Positions 25,005 to 36,984 of a stretch of 64,000 nucleotides of DNA are shown here, in pieces. This stretch comes from Alnus glutinosa. Its lineage: Eukaryota; Streptophyta; Magnoliopsida; Fagales; Betulaceae. Where the stretch lies: contig NC_084888.1 of the NCBI RefSeq assembly GCF_958979055.1, positions 36,599,804-36,663,803 of the forward strand, given 5' to 3'. Numbering within the stretch: position 1 is the stretch's first letter; each line of letters begins with the position of its first letter. The notes under the pieces are model-generated. The model was not told the origin of the DNA. It saw only the letters and a list, made by a program, of their open reading frames with translations, and searched no databases. Made by a program: the position numbers and the translations under genes.

Positions 25005-25565
25005 ATATATAGATCGTACCACGATCGATCATATTAATCGTACCAAGATCGATCACATTGATCTTACCACGATCCATTACATTGATTGTATCACGATCCA
25101 TCACATGATCATGTGTGATCGATCGTGGTACGATCTCTGTGATGGATCGTGTGTCGATCATGTGTGATCAATCGTGGTATAATCTATGTGATTGATCGTG
25201 ATACGATCCATGTGATCGATCATGGTAGGATTTAAGTGTGATCGATCATGGAATAATCATGTGTGATCGATCATGGTACGATCATGTGATGGAAGGTGGT
25301 ACGATCATGTGATTGATCGTGGTATGATCTATCTGATCGATTGTGGTATGATCTATGTGAGACTTTTTTTTTTTTAAAAAAAAAAATGGCTGCGTAGATC
25401 GTGGTACGATCTATGCGATCGATCGTGGTACGATCATGTGTGATCGGTCATGGTACGATCATGTGTGATCGGTCGTGGTACGATTTATGTGATGGAACGT
25501 GATATGATCATATGAATGATCGCGATATAATCTATGTGATCGATTGTGGTATGATTTATGTGAGA
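25005..25565. repeat. GATC-rich palindromic short tandem repeat in CACTA
   Basis: Degenerate units of the form 'gatcgatcgtggtacgatc' with 'atgtgtgatc' spacers are repeated over 20 times. Each unit is self-complementary. It is flanked by A/T runs near 25368-25386. Confidence 0.8.
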
Positions 25566-26645
25566 CATCTTTTTTGTTTAAACGGCTGCAATTAGAGTCA
25601 TTTTTATTAAAACGGCTCAAATTAGAGCTGCTTTTGTTAGATCGGCTCAACCTCATTTGAGCGGTTTTAATAAAAACAGCTCGAATTAGAGCCGCTTTTT
25701 AAAAACGGCTCAAAATTAATTAGAGCTGTTTTAATAAAAGGCGGCTCTAATTAGAGCCGTTTTAATAAAAAGCGGCTCTAATTAGAGCCGTTTTAGTTAA
25801 AACGGCTCGAATTATAGCCGCTTTTTAAAAACCGCTCAAAATTAATTAAAGCCGTTTTTATTAAAGCGGCTCTAATTGGAGCCATTTTAGTTTAAAACGG
25901 CTCGAATTAGAGTCGCTTTTTAAAAACGGCTCAAAATTATTTAGAGCCATTTTAAAAAAGCGGCTCTAATTTGAGCCGTTTATATTAAAACGGCTCTAAT
26001 TGGAGCCCTTTTTTTAAAATGGCTCTAATTAGAGCCGTTTTAGTTAAAAACAGCTCCAATTAGAGTCGTTTTGTTAAAGAGGCTCTAACAAAAACGGCTC
26101 AAAAAGCCGTTTTTTTTTTGTTGTGCTTGGTCCTTATCCATGGCTCCCAACCTCTAGAAAAGCATTTTTGATCCGATTCAGCTCCTTGGTGACCTTCTCC
26201 ATATTCATTCTTTCTTTTGCGATTCTAATGACCAAGCAAGGCTGATCTTGAAAACAAAAAGTAGACACTTTTGCACATTAGAATTCATCTTACTTAGATT
26301 CTCAATAAAGATTCTTTCTTCTGCTGCTTGAATATCGTACTTGTTGTCATCTTCTTCTAATGCCATCAGTAATTCATTCACTTCTCTTGTAAGAAGATTT
26401 GGGACTATAATTTGCACAAATTTTTCTGGCAATGCCATTTTAACAAAGTTATGAAGGTTGAAACTGTCTTTAAACATTTTGTCAATAGGTCTCTTGTGAA
26501 CATCTCCAACACAAATATCCCATAACTATAGACGTCTCTTGGTGTTGATGCCCTACCACACATTCCGTACTCTGCAATTCATATATTACATATATGCACA
26601 ATTAATATAATAATGTGACAAATAGTCTGTAATTTACAATAACAA

Positions 26646-26714
26646 CTAGTTAGGAGTATATCATGCCATCAAGGCCTTTCGGAGGCCTTGATGGCATGAT
26701 ATACTTCTAACTAG
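26646..26714. repeat. Long near-perfect hairpin in the intron of copy B
   Basis: Two 32-base arms (26646-26677 and 26683-26714) pair with one mismatch around a 5-base loop TTCGG. The homologous place in copy C (about 40145-40175) has only a short imperfect inverted repeat around GGCCTTCCGGAGGC. See findings. Confidence 0.85.
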
Positions 26715-26735
26715 CAATTAAGTTAGGAGAAGACT

Positions 26736-27341
26736 TCAAAAACCTTGACTAGGAGAAGACTTCAAATATCTTAACACCCAATAAGCTGCATCCATATGTG
26801 GTTTTCGAGGAGAGTCTATAAATTGGCTTAAAAGTTGAACTGAGAAAAAAAGATCAAGTCTTGTAATGGTTAAGTATACTAATCTACCAACTAGTCGTTG
26901 ATAATTGGTGGGATCAGACATTAACTCACTATCACTGCGAGACACTTTTAGATTTAGATCCACAGGAAAAAGAACTGGTTTAGCGGGTTTAGCACTCAAC
27001 ACACCACAATCCTCTAAGATTTACAAAGCATATTTCCTTTGAGAAACAAATATTCCTTTGGTACTTCGAGCCACCTCCAAACCAAGGAGATACTTTAATG
27101 GACCATGATCTTTAAGACTGAAAACACTATTAAGAAATACAGTGAGTTTTGAAACAGCCTTAACATTGTTACTTGCAATGACAATGGCATCTACATAAAC
27201 AAGTAAAACAATAAAAGAGGAAGCTTGTGTACTAGTAAACAGAGAATAGTTAGTCTTTGATTGTGTAAAACCATGAGAAATCAAAGTAGATGAGAATTTT
27301 TCCTCCCTCTCTTCACTTTTTTCATAAGCAATTAAGTTCAA
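26736..27341 (-). mobile_element. Copia reverse transcriptase fragment (fossil)
   Basis: Minus-strand frames match the C-terminal half of Copia reverse transcriptase ([51 protein letters not shown]). Only this part of the polyprotein remains; there is no LTR or integrase, and it is broken. It lies in the intron of copy B, on the same strand as the host pseudogene. Confidence 0.85.
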
Positions 27342-28448
27342 GACATTCTAACTCTATATTATATCAATAATTTTTTTATTATTATTTAAATAAAAAAAAT
27401 TATTACAATTAATACAAAATTTTTTCACCTTTTCATAAAAATTCTTTTTACTTTATATCATATCTATCACTTCTTACTATTACCCCCAAGTCACACTTCC
27501 TTACCAAACAAGGCCCCAATGTTTAGGAGTGTCGAGAAAAAAATGCGCGCCTAAATTGAAATTTGTCCTAGCGTTTTCTTGACATTCCTTGGCAATTCTT
27601 GGTGGTTGATTTTTATTTATTTATTTATTTTATTTTTGGTAGTGAAAGAAAAAAGAGAGGTGGTGATTGAAGTACCCAAAGCGAGGATTGCTGAACCACC
27701 CCCACAGTCACTCTTAAAGCAGTTGAGGGGTGGTTCAACCACCACCTCATTTTATTTATTAAAATTATTTTTCTTCATTTTATTTTATATAATTTTTTAG
27801 AATAATTTGGATATTTCAAATAATTAAATTAGTACGTGCATGCTATTCAAAGGCACCAGGATTATCAATGAATGGACAAAAAAACAGAACGTGAAAATGG
27901 TGAGGTAGCTCATTGAATTTTTTGTATTTGTATTGTAGCATCTCTTTATATTTGTTGAATGCCAGATAGCTGCCATTGTTTTTATCTGTGGTGAAAGTAA
28001 TGATCAAATTGTTGTGTTGTTTAGGATTTAGGTTGTAAGTCAATCCATTTATTGTTTATTCTTATTTACATGAAATGAGAACATCACTTTTTTACAACTT
28101 AATTTATAGAAAATAGAGTAAAGGATTAGGATCAACTAATCATGGTCTTTCCTCTTCCGGCAAGACATGGCTTCGAGCCTTCATGTATGGCCATGGAGAA
28201 TAGCTGGATCGGACCAGAATATTTATTGAGTGACAACACAATGAAGTATTTTTATATACACAAAAACGAAAGATAAAAGAGAATACCTACTTGTTAAACA
28301 ACAACTATGAAATGTTTGTTTGTTTTTATTTATTTATTTTTTTAAAGCTTCACTTATCACCCATAAATTTTAAAAAGTGTTAATTTAGTGTATCAATTTT
28401 TCAATTTTCCCCATCCGTTAAAATTTTTCGTTAGATCGTAATTGAGGG
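27342..28448. other. Intronic sequence of copy B
   Basis: The stretch 27342-28090 has no match in the intron of copy C and probably belongs to the inserted block around the Copia fragment. From about 28098 ('aatttatagaaaatagagta') to 28472 it aligns with the intron of copy C (40180-40200 and 40740-41168). No gene is seen. Confidence 0.5.
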
Positions 28449-28472
28449 ATGTCAAAATTCCTAAAATACCCA

Positions 28473-29260
28473 TCTCCTGATCATGGCCTGTTATTCACCA
28501 AGGGTCCCCTTCGCCTTCATGCCTACTGTGACTCTGATTGGGCTGGGGATCCCTCTGACCGCAAGTCCACGGGGGGCTATGGCATCTTCTTGGGCTCCAG
28601 CCTCATTTCTTGGCAGGCCAAGAAACAGCCGGTCGTCTCCCGCTCCAGCACCGAAGCCGAGTATCGTTCCCTTGCCATCACCACCGCCGAACTCTACTGG
28701 CTCCGGATGCTTCTCCAGGAACTGCAAGTCCCTCTTTCAGCACCTCCTCAACTCAGATGTGACAACATGGGCGCTATCGCCTTGGCTTCTAATCCTATTT
28801 ACCATGCTCGCACTAAGCATGTGGAGGTCGATTATCACTTCATTCGGGAAAAGGTTCTCCATAAAGATATCACCATTAGCTATCTCTCCACTCATGACCA
28901 GTGTGCCGACATCTTCACCAAAGGTCTCACCGCTGCCCGGTTTCTTTTCTTACGCTCCAAGCTAATGATCGTTGCCCCTCCCATTAGCTTGCGGGGAGCT
29001 GTTAAGACAATAGACCATAAGGATCCCAAAGATCCTGCAGATGATCACAATCCCCTGCATCAAGCTATCAGCAATAATCAAACATGATCACATCCCTGTA
29101 ATCATGCAGATACGCAGACCCACTGCTACCAACGTCTACTTACCATATTTGTCATGCAGATACGCAGACCTAGTGCTACCAACGTCTACTTACCATACTT
29201 GTATTTATTTCATAATCTTTCCTTCACCACTTAGTCTTCTTTCCTCTCTTAGATGATAGG
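28473..29260 (+). mobile_element. Copia RNase H fragment with partial 3' LTR (fossil)
   Basis: The plus-strand frame carries the Copia RNase H signature (YCDSDWAGDPSDRKSTGGY; SSTEAEYRSLA; TKHVEVDYHFIREKV; ADIFTKGL). It is followed by a purine-rich TTGCGGGGAG and a sequence starting TGTTAAGACA that may be the start of a 3' LTR. A 60-70-bp segment is tandemly repeated at about 29095-29200. It is incomplete and broken. It is GC-richer than its host intron and on the opposite strand to the 26736 fragment, so the two are probably separate insertions. Confidence 0.85.
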
Positions 29261-29264
29261 GATA

Positions 29265-29475
29265 ATTGCACCGTTGGTCCCTGTAGTATACCATAACTAT
29301 TTTTTACTCCCTATGGTTTAAAAAGTTCATGGGAGGTCCTCGTGATATGCAATAATTACAAATCGATCCCTGGCGTCAAATTCTGTTAAATTTTTTAACA
29401 GATTCCGTCAAATGCCACGTCAGCGACACGTGTCGCCAATAAGATGGCGACACGTGTCCACCGTAATAAAAAAAT
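29265..29475. mobile_element. MITE arm fragment
   Basis: Contains 'ggtccctgtagtatacc', 'ccctatggtttaaaaagttc' and the ACACGTGTCGCCA/TGGCGACACGTGT palindrome typical of rosid MULE-like MITEs. Intron sequence homologous to copies A and D ('tctcatatttatgact') resumes right after it. Confidence 0.5.
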
Positions 29476-32400
29476 ATTTTCTCATATTTATGACTAGCTA
29501 ATTCAAGACTTGATTAATAGTTGTCAAAATCGTCCTATATGTGCACACTGTGTTAATTTCTATCAAAGCTAAAATATCATATGTCAGTTTCCTCTTGAAA
29601 AAAATTATTCCCACCATTTTTACTGCAGGGTTTACACTCTTTACTTCTTGTTAGTCGGCGTATTTGATGTATCTAATTGACATGCATGATGCTTTAAAAA
29701 ACAAAGCATTTCTAAGTGCAATTGACATGATGCGTCTTTCAAGTTGATCAAAACATGGAGAAACTTAAGGAAATAAATTCGACAAGGCTAAAATAAATAT
29801 GTAGAGCATAGTAGAAAGACATCTAGTGATACTTTTCAACTTGATCAAAATCATGATTTAGAGATTTAAGATCAAAGTAGTTATGTACCTGGAGCAGCAT
29901 AGCCAATGGTACCCTTTATTCCAATTGTGCTAGTTTGATTTTGAGAAACATCATTTGTTGTAGAGAGGATCCTTGCCAAACCAAAATCACTTACTTTAGC
30001 AATCATGTCATTATCAAGAAGAACATTGCTTGGCTTTAAATCACAATGAATAATTAGTGGTTCACAGTAATCATGAAGATATTGTAGAGCATAAGCTACA
30101 TCAATCGCAATATTTAGTCTTTGAAGGAGGCTCAAATGTCTTGGTTGATTTTCATTGTCGATATCTTGGTGCAACCACTTGTCTAAGTCTCCATTTTCCA
30201 TGAATTCGTAAACTAGTGCTTTAAAATCATTGCCATTGTAGTCCACGCTGGAGCAACAAGTTAAAATCTTAACAAGATTCCGATGACGTATATTTCTGAA
30301 CGCATTGCATTCAGCTGTGAAATTCTTGGTAGCTCCTTTTTGTTGAAGGTTCAATACTTTCACAACAACCATCCATTTTTCTTGATTAATAATTCCTTTA
30401 TATACAGAGCCAAAACTACTAGATCCAATTAAATTGCCAAGAGAAAATCCGTCAGTCGTTTGATAGAGCTTTTTGTATGAAACATTTGTAAGTTGGTTAG
30501 TTTTGGGGAGTGTAGAAGATGATTCTTTTTTTAATTTTATCCTCCTATAAAGGACAAGAAATGATGAAAATAGAATGAAACATAGAACCCCACCAACAAT
30601 TATGGCAGTTAATTTGAATGTATGAGATTTTCCTTGCTTCATAACTTTGACATCGCATGCTTGCAAGTGCAGCTCTAGGACACCTCCACAAAGCTTTTTA
30701 TTTCCTATCACCGACATTGCGCTTGCATTTCGAAAGAATCCTTCGGTTGGTACCTCGCCCATCAAATTATTAAAAGAAATATTCAAATATAATAGAACAG
30801 AAACTTTCTGTAAATCCTTAGGAATTAATCCTGACAGGTTGTTTCGTGAAAGATCTGCATAGCGAAGGTCTTTCAAGGTAGCCAGTGATGAAGGTAAGTT
30901 TCCTTCAAATGAATTACCCTGCAAGTAAAGGATCTGCAAACTCAAACAATCTCCAATGGTTATAGGAATCTCACCAAACAAACTATTTTCGGATACATCC
31001 AATTCCAAAATATTTTTCAAATAGCTTACTGCTTCCATAGGTAGGATGCCCGTCAATGAGTTTTGTGATAAGTTGAGTCGTAGTAGTTGGGAAGAAAGAC
31101 TTGTTTTGGGTATGGGTCCTCTAAGGTTATTTTGTGAAATATCTAAGATTTGCAAACTTCTGCAGTTTTCAAAACTTGATGGAATGTTTCCTTCCAATTT
31201 GTTCTGCCTTAAGGAAAGTTCGACCAATTGAGTGAGGTTTCCTAGCGAGGATGGTATGTGTCCCGACAATCTATTTCCATACAAATACAATCCTTGCAGC
31301 TTTTGGAACTTCCCCAAATAAGTGGGAATGGTGCCTGTGAACAGGTTTAATTTCATGCATGGCGAGGATAGTTAAGTTGATGAGATTTTCTAATGCTGCA
31401 GGAATAATCCCATATATTTGATTGCCACCAATATATAAAGCACTAAGTTGCTTCGACAAATTTCCTATAGAATTAGGTAAACTACCTCCAAAATTATTAT
31501 TCAAAAAGCCTAGCGTTTCCAATTTGGTGCAGTTTTCCAAAGACATTAAGAAATCCAGGTCCTTGGCTGAATTACTTCCAAGTATATTTCCACCAACACC
31601 GAGTAAGTTGACATTTATCAGGTTTCCTAGATCAGTTGGAACTTGCCCCACAAAATAGTTATAGGAGAGATCAAGTAATTCAAGCTGAGAAGCATTGGAT
31701 AGCGAAACTGGGATTGGGCCAGAGAATTCGTTTTTCATGATGTCCAAAACTTGGAGATTAGAGAGAGTGTGGCCTATGTTGGCCAGAAGAGTGCCATTAA
31801 TTCGGTTAAATCCAACTTTAATGGTCCTCAAAGTTGATATATTGTAAAGGGCATAAGGGATCGTACCAGACAAATTATTGCCCGCAGCTCTGAAGAAAGA
31901 TAACATCTGCAAACAGCCTATTTCATCTGGAATATTTCCCACGAAATTATTAAAGTCAAAGTCAAGTTCTTCGAGTGAAGAAGCATTTCCCAAAGAAGGC
32001 GGGATGCCTCCTATCAAATGATTCTGGAAAACCTGAAGTCTCACAAGCTTCAACAATGATCCCAGCTCATTAGGAATATTCCCAGTAAGTTTATTCCTTG
32101 TCAAAATTATATATTTGAGTTCAGGACAGTTGGTGAAGTTGCTTGGGATTTTCCCTGTCAACGAGTTATTGCTGAGACCCAGACGTTGTAGCCAGAACAG
32201 ATGAGTGACCTGATGTGGAATTTCCCCGTGTAAGAAGTTGTCTGAGAGGTTAACCACCCTAAGAAAGCTGAGGTTGCCAATGTAAGGTGATATGGATCCA
32301 CTTAAGGAACTGCCATGTAGGTCCAAGGCCATAACTCTTTGATGCTTGCGGCCGCATGTAATTCCCTGCCAGTTGCAGAAGTGGATGGTATCATTCCAAG

Positions 32401-32593
32401 AGGTAAAGATGTTAAATGGGTCATTGGCTATCAATTCTTTGAATTTGAGCAAAGCCAAACGATCACTCTCGTTTGTTGGAGCGGCAGCAGCAGTGGCATT
32501 TCGCAAGCATAGTAGGCTTCTAGAAAAGAGAAGAATCACACCAAGGTATGTAGTGCATAGTGCAAGTAAGTTGCAGCTATGAAGAAGCTTCAT

Positions 32594-33700
32594 TGCAGTA
32601 AGGGAAGTGGAGTATTTGTGAAACAGGAGAGGCAGAGCGAGATTCAGAGTATTATGTGTTCACTTTGTACGTACGTAGGAGTCACTTTAGGGTGCATGAA
32701 TTTAGAATTTTCAAAGCACAAGTTCTTCGGTCCTTTGCTGATAGAATACCATACTTTGAAAAGACAATTTTTTCAAGGCTTCATCAATAAAAGATTGAAA
32801 ATGCATATTCAAGAAATTATTACACCCACTTATAGGAAAAAAGAAAAAAAAAACAAACAAACAAAAGAAATTACTACAGCCAACTCTACTTATAACTTTA
32901 AATTAAGACTTATTGTAACTTGAAACTACAAATTTATCAACATATTCCAAGTAACCTCTATTTCAAATTTGGTTGTTATTTCGGATGGAAAACATTGTTG
33001 TTAGCATGCGCATATAAGCCCTTTTTGTGTGATTACTTGCTTTTATTTAGTATTAGAATGGTAATTAATTTTATTTTTTAAAAAAAAAAAAAAATAAAGA
33101 AAATGAGTTGTTTAATTCAAAACTAACGACCAAACCTAATATAGGGCGTAACTTAAAACTTGTTGGTAGTTTATAACTCCGAGTTATAGCATATAGGTCC
33201 TAATTTGAAAATGTAAGTATAAATAGGGTAGACCAGCCGGCTTGGGGTGGCTCTTGGGTTGACACGTGACAGACAGTTAAATGTTGGACGAAAAAATAGA
33301 CGGAGGTACCAAGTCCGTCTTTTCCTAAAATTCAAGTACTATCTGTGATGCGAATTAAAATTGAAGTACCAAAAAATAAAAATTTTAAATCACATATACC
33401 AAATATGTCAATAACCCTTAATACTATTGTAACCAACTGCAGGACTCGAATGTTTTTTTTTGTCAATGTAGGTCTTAGAATGCCTCCTCCAGAAATGTGC
33501 AATCATTTAGGACTTGAACGATGTTTGCCAAAGTCATCCATTGATATCAAGAGTTCTTTAATATGCTAAATTATTTTCCTTTCATGTATTCATTTTTATC
33601 TTGGTTAGACTAAGAGAGGGAGAGAACTCAGGACTTAAAATAAATAAATAAATAAAAAGGTTGAATGGTTGATGCACCAAATTAAAATATACGCAAATGT
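32594..33700. other. 5' flank of copy B
   Basis: Aligns with 7157-8450 upstream of copy A with local rearrangement. It has the former leader and promoter region, a MITE fragment near 33230-33410 ('agacggaggtacc'), and a shortened version of the 60-bp repeat. No gene is seen. Confidence 0.55.
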
Positions 33701-34722
33701 AACAACCGTTCGATCAACTCATTCTTTCTTGCCTCTCAACTCTCTCTTTTCTTGCAGACATCAGTGTTCTCATCGGTGCCGGGGAGGGAGGCCAGCCTCC
33801 TTCCCCCTGGCTTTGTTTTGTCCCTTAGTCCTCTTGGACTAAGGTTTTGGTTCCTCCTGAGTCTTCTCAGTGAGGCTAGCTTTCTCCCAGCCATTAAGGC
33901 TGTGGAGCTGTTGTTCCCCTAGCCTCTCAAGGCTATGGTGGTTTGTTTGTGTTTTTTCTTTTCTCCTTCTCTTCTTCTTAGCAGGAAGGCTCAAATGTAG
34001 GTGTTCTAGCTTGGGATTGTGGCGGGTTTCGTGTCTTTTACGGAGGTTTTGGCCGGATTTGTTCAAAATTGGGTCTTCATTTTTTGGTGCCAGATCTACA
34101 CTCCTCCGGTGTTAATTTCATGACACGCGCCCCCCTGAGGTGTTCACCGTCGTCGTCCGCTCCAGCGGCCGGAAGCTCAGGGCACGGCGGGTCTCGGTTC
34201 CCGGCGCGTGGACGGCACGCGACAGAAGGCCTGTCGCTCTTCGGCGCACGTGTTGGTCACATTCCATTTTTTCTGGCCGTGCACGGCGTTGGTTGGGGTC
34301 ACCGGTGGTCGTTCCTCTGCTGGGTGATACCGGGGACGGCGCGTGTCCTCCACGCGCCGCCGTCTCCGGCGGATTCTGCCATTGTCTTCTGCCGGAAGCT
34401 GCTTTGGGTGTTTCTGTTTTCTGTGTATATTCCCTTGTGTCTACTGTAAATCACAGTTTGTCTATTTGTAATGCACAAATGTTCATGGGCTTATTTGGTG
34501 TCTGGTTAGACTAGGCCAATCCTCTTATGTTGATTGTACGGGCTTTAATTGTAAAGAGGTATTTTATTTAGAGTCCTTGTAATATTTGTGGATTGTAATT
34601 AGGCATCTGCTTCAAGTCAGACTTGGTTCTGACTTAAGGTTTAGGGGGGTCTTGTACCTCTATCCTTGTACTTGTCTTTGGGGCGTTTCAGCAATATATG
34701 ATAGCAAATGCTATCTTGTTCA

Positions 34723-34756
<34 letters not shown>
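33701..34756 (+). mobile_element. Non-LTR retroposon with poly(A)/(TA)n tail
   Basis: The 1,056-bp insert is flanked by a 14-bp direct repeat ATATACGCAAATGT (33687-33700 and 34757-34770). It ends in an A tract followed by (TA)n. The A flank (about 8440-8460) has the single-copy target with one difference. Long target duplication plus an A tail is the mark of LINE-driven retroposition. The middle (34110-34400) is GC-rich. The frames seen there have no recognised domain. It could be a short non-autonomous LINE relative. Confidence 0.75.
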
Positions 34757-34762
<6 letters not shown>

Positions 34763-34770
34763 GCAAATGT

Positions 34771-35341
34771 GGAATGATAGAGACAGGAAGCAAAACGACA
34801 AAGCTTTAAAATAAAAATAAATAAATAAATAAATTTTAAAAAAAAAAAAAAAAGTTGAAAGGTAGAGAGTGGGACTTACCGAAAGCTATGGCCTATGGTA
34901 TACGTTGATGTTACCGCGTTATTAACAAATTTCAAATGAAGTAGTGTACACGGTTATTATAAAATAATAACCCGACCTTGACTTGGCGAACTTTGGTTGA
35001 CTTCAGGTCGTCGTCGTGTTTGTTGGAGTCACGATTGTGGAATTTAATTTCTATGAGAAATTAATATAAAAACTTTACTATTGAATATAAAAAAGAGAAA
35101 AAGGATAAAGTTTATAGCTGACCCTCCAATGGCAAGCAAAAGCTCTAGTCTTTCATGCATGGCGTCTCCTCAGTCTCTTCTCCACTTTTCTTGTTGGCCA
35201 CTCAGCTCCAGAGAATGACCGAATGGTAAATATCTCTATGGAAGCGATCTTATAATTATCCACTTTATTCACCAACAAATCTCACTAAAATTCGCCTTCT
35301 TTTTCATGTGGAATGATTTAACACGTTTCATATTCTACCTA
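34771..35341. other. 5' flank of copy B, distal part
   Basis: Aligns with 8455-9140 upstream of copy A. It contains the conserved short frame at 35129-35218 and A-rich tracts. No gene is seen. Confidence 0.5.
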
Positions 35342-36387
35342 GGGTTAAATACTTTTTTTCCTCTATAGGTATGATAAGTTTATAACAGTTTTACAATTTT
35401 TGTACAATCTCAACAACTTTTTTTTAAAAAAAAAATAAAAAGAAATAAAAATTAAACATCGGATATGTAGAATCCACATATAAGAAAACAAATCCAGTGG
35501 TTCATTTAAAAAAATATTATACAAAACTGATAAAGGTATCATATCTCTTTTGTTCCCTTGATTTTAATAATTTTATTTTTTTCACCTCGACTTCACTTTT
35601 GATCACAGATGATACCTCGCTTATGGGCATATATCTAAATAGTACCTCCGTCCATCTGTCGTCAAGAAAACTAACGTATTTTCATGTCAAACCAATCAAA
35701 ACTTGACATGTGTCATATACCTCATTAAAAATAACTTAAAAAACTTAAATTTAAAAATCAAGAAAAAAATAAAAAACAATTACAAACAAATTATTATTAT
35801 TGTTATTATTATTTTAGAAAAAAAAAATTGGAGGAGTGGCTTGAGCCACCCCCTTGGGCCTTGGGGATAGCACAGTTACCCTCGTTTAGCCTGGGCCACC
35901 CCAACAGGCCAAACCCTTACTCTTTTTTTTCTTCTTCTTTTTGGCCCCTTTGGGGGTGGTTTCAGCAACCTCATTTTGCCATTTCCGGATGGCCAAACCA
36001 CTCCCAAGGGCCTTGGGGGTGGTTCGGCCATCCTCAGACCGGCCTTAGGATGGCTCAGCCACCAACCATTGGCCCAAAAGGGTGGCTCCTACAAATCTTT
36101 ATTATTATTATTATTTGTTTTTGTTTATTTTTGTTTATTTATTTTCTTGATTTTTAAATTTAAGTTTTCTAAGTTGTAATTTTTTTTTAATGAAGTATTT
36201 GACATATGTCAAGTTCTGATTGGTTTGACATGAAAATCCATTAATTTTCTAGACAGCAAATAGTTTAGATAGATGGAGGTACTATTCGAGTATATAACCA
36301 TAAACAAGGTAACACATTTGATCGAAAGTAAAATCGATGTAAAAAATATAAAGTTGTTAAAACCAAGCCAGAAAAAGGTATTTAACC
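35342..36387. mobile_element. MULE-type MITE, duplicate 2
   Basis: The 1,046-bp element is flanked by a perfect 9-bp repeat TTCTACCTA (35333-35341 and 36388-36396). Terminal inverted repeats start GGGTTAAATAC and end GTATTTAACC. The same insertion as 9141-10985 but without the nested MITE. No transposase. Confidence 0.85.
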
Positions 36388-36984
36388 TTCTACCTATGAT
36401 ACTTTTTTTTTGTTTGAAAGGGTTCTACCTATGATACTAAACTCCGCATGAAGGCTTATATTGTACGTGTATACGGGCAACGGGTAGATGGACAAGGTTT
36501 CCACCTCATCCCTCCCTTCACACAACACAAGCATGACAAGAAGTCATTTTCTTGTAGCTACGTACTAACGATATTTTTTTGGACTTTTCTAATAAGGAAT
36601 TCTGAACTTTTGATTTCAATATAAATTTGTTCAATCATTCGGTCAAAATTAAGCCTGTAGAAGTGGTTACGGTTAGCAGTTATTAATTATAACCGATAAT
36701 CGCAACTGTCTAAGGCAGTTATTAAATTTAACAATTGCAACCGCTCCGCTTAAGCGGTTAGCAGTTAATTTATAACTGGCGGTTAACGGTTATTAAAACT
36801 TATAACTGGCGGTTAAAAACCGCTTTTTATATGTGGGCTTTTGGATATCTGAGGCTGGTTTTTGGTTCCGTTTGGAGCTTATTATAATTTCTTTTTTGTT
36901 ATAAAAAAAATAATAATAATAAAATAATGGCTTATTATATAAGGACAATTTGTGTTAATTTAAAACAGAGGAGACGGAAACTCT

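Larger units (their letters stand above)
23856..26125. mobile_element. CACTA (En/Spm) non-autonomous transposon
   Basis: The 2,270-bp insert has ends CACTACAAAAAAA and TTTTTTTTTTGTTGTG and a 3-bp target duplication CTT (23853-23855 and 26126-26128). The paralogous place at 39608-39625 reads through without it, giving an exact empty site. Subterminal regions are packed with inverted AACGGCTC/GAGCCGTTTT motifs, typical transposase-binding repeats. There is no transposase. It landed 8 bp downstream of the stop codon of pseudogene B. Confidence 0.92.
26134..32593 (-). pseudogene. LRR receptor-like kinase copy B (broken)
   Basis: Exon 1 is 32593-29889 and exon 2 is 26571-26134, with a 3.3 kb intron swollen by insertions. 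The protein is very close to copy A: signal peptide, LRRNT (FCNWQGITCG), LRRs, transmembrane segment, and kinase with HCDLKPSN and DFGLAR. A 4-bp direct duplication CATGCATG (31354-31361) shifts the frame in the middle of the LRRs. Exon 2 is also damaged: near 26490 the residues after EMFTG lose a few bases, another shift follows near 26215, and MGGE has become MCGR. The catalytic lysine is intact (VVVKV) but the G-loop reads GSSSFGSV. It was probably duplicated with the A segment. It is not expected to make a working receptor, although the N-terminal 430 residues could give a secreted LRR fragment. Confidence 0.88.

Noticed and set aside
34069-34449. 126-residue plus-strand frame in GC-rich DNA
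   Set aside because: It lies within a retroposon, has no recognisable domain and competes with other frames of similar length.
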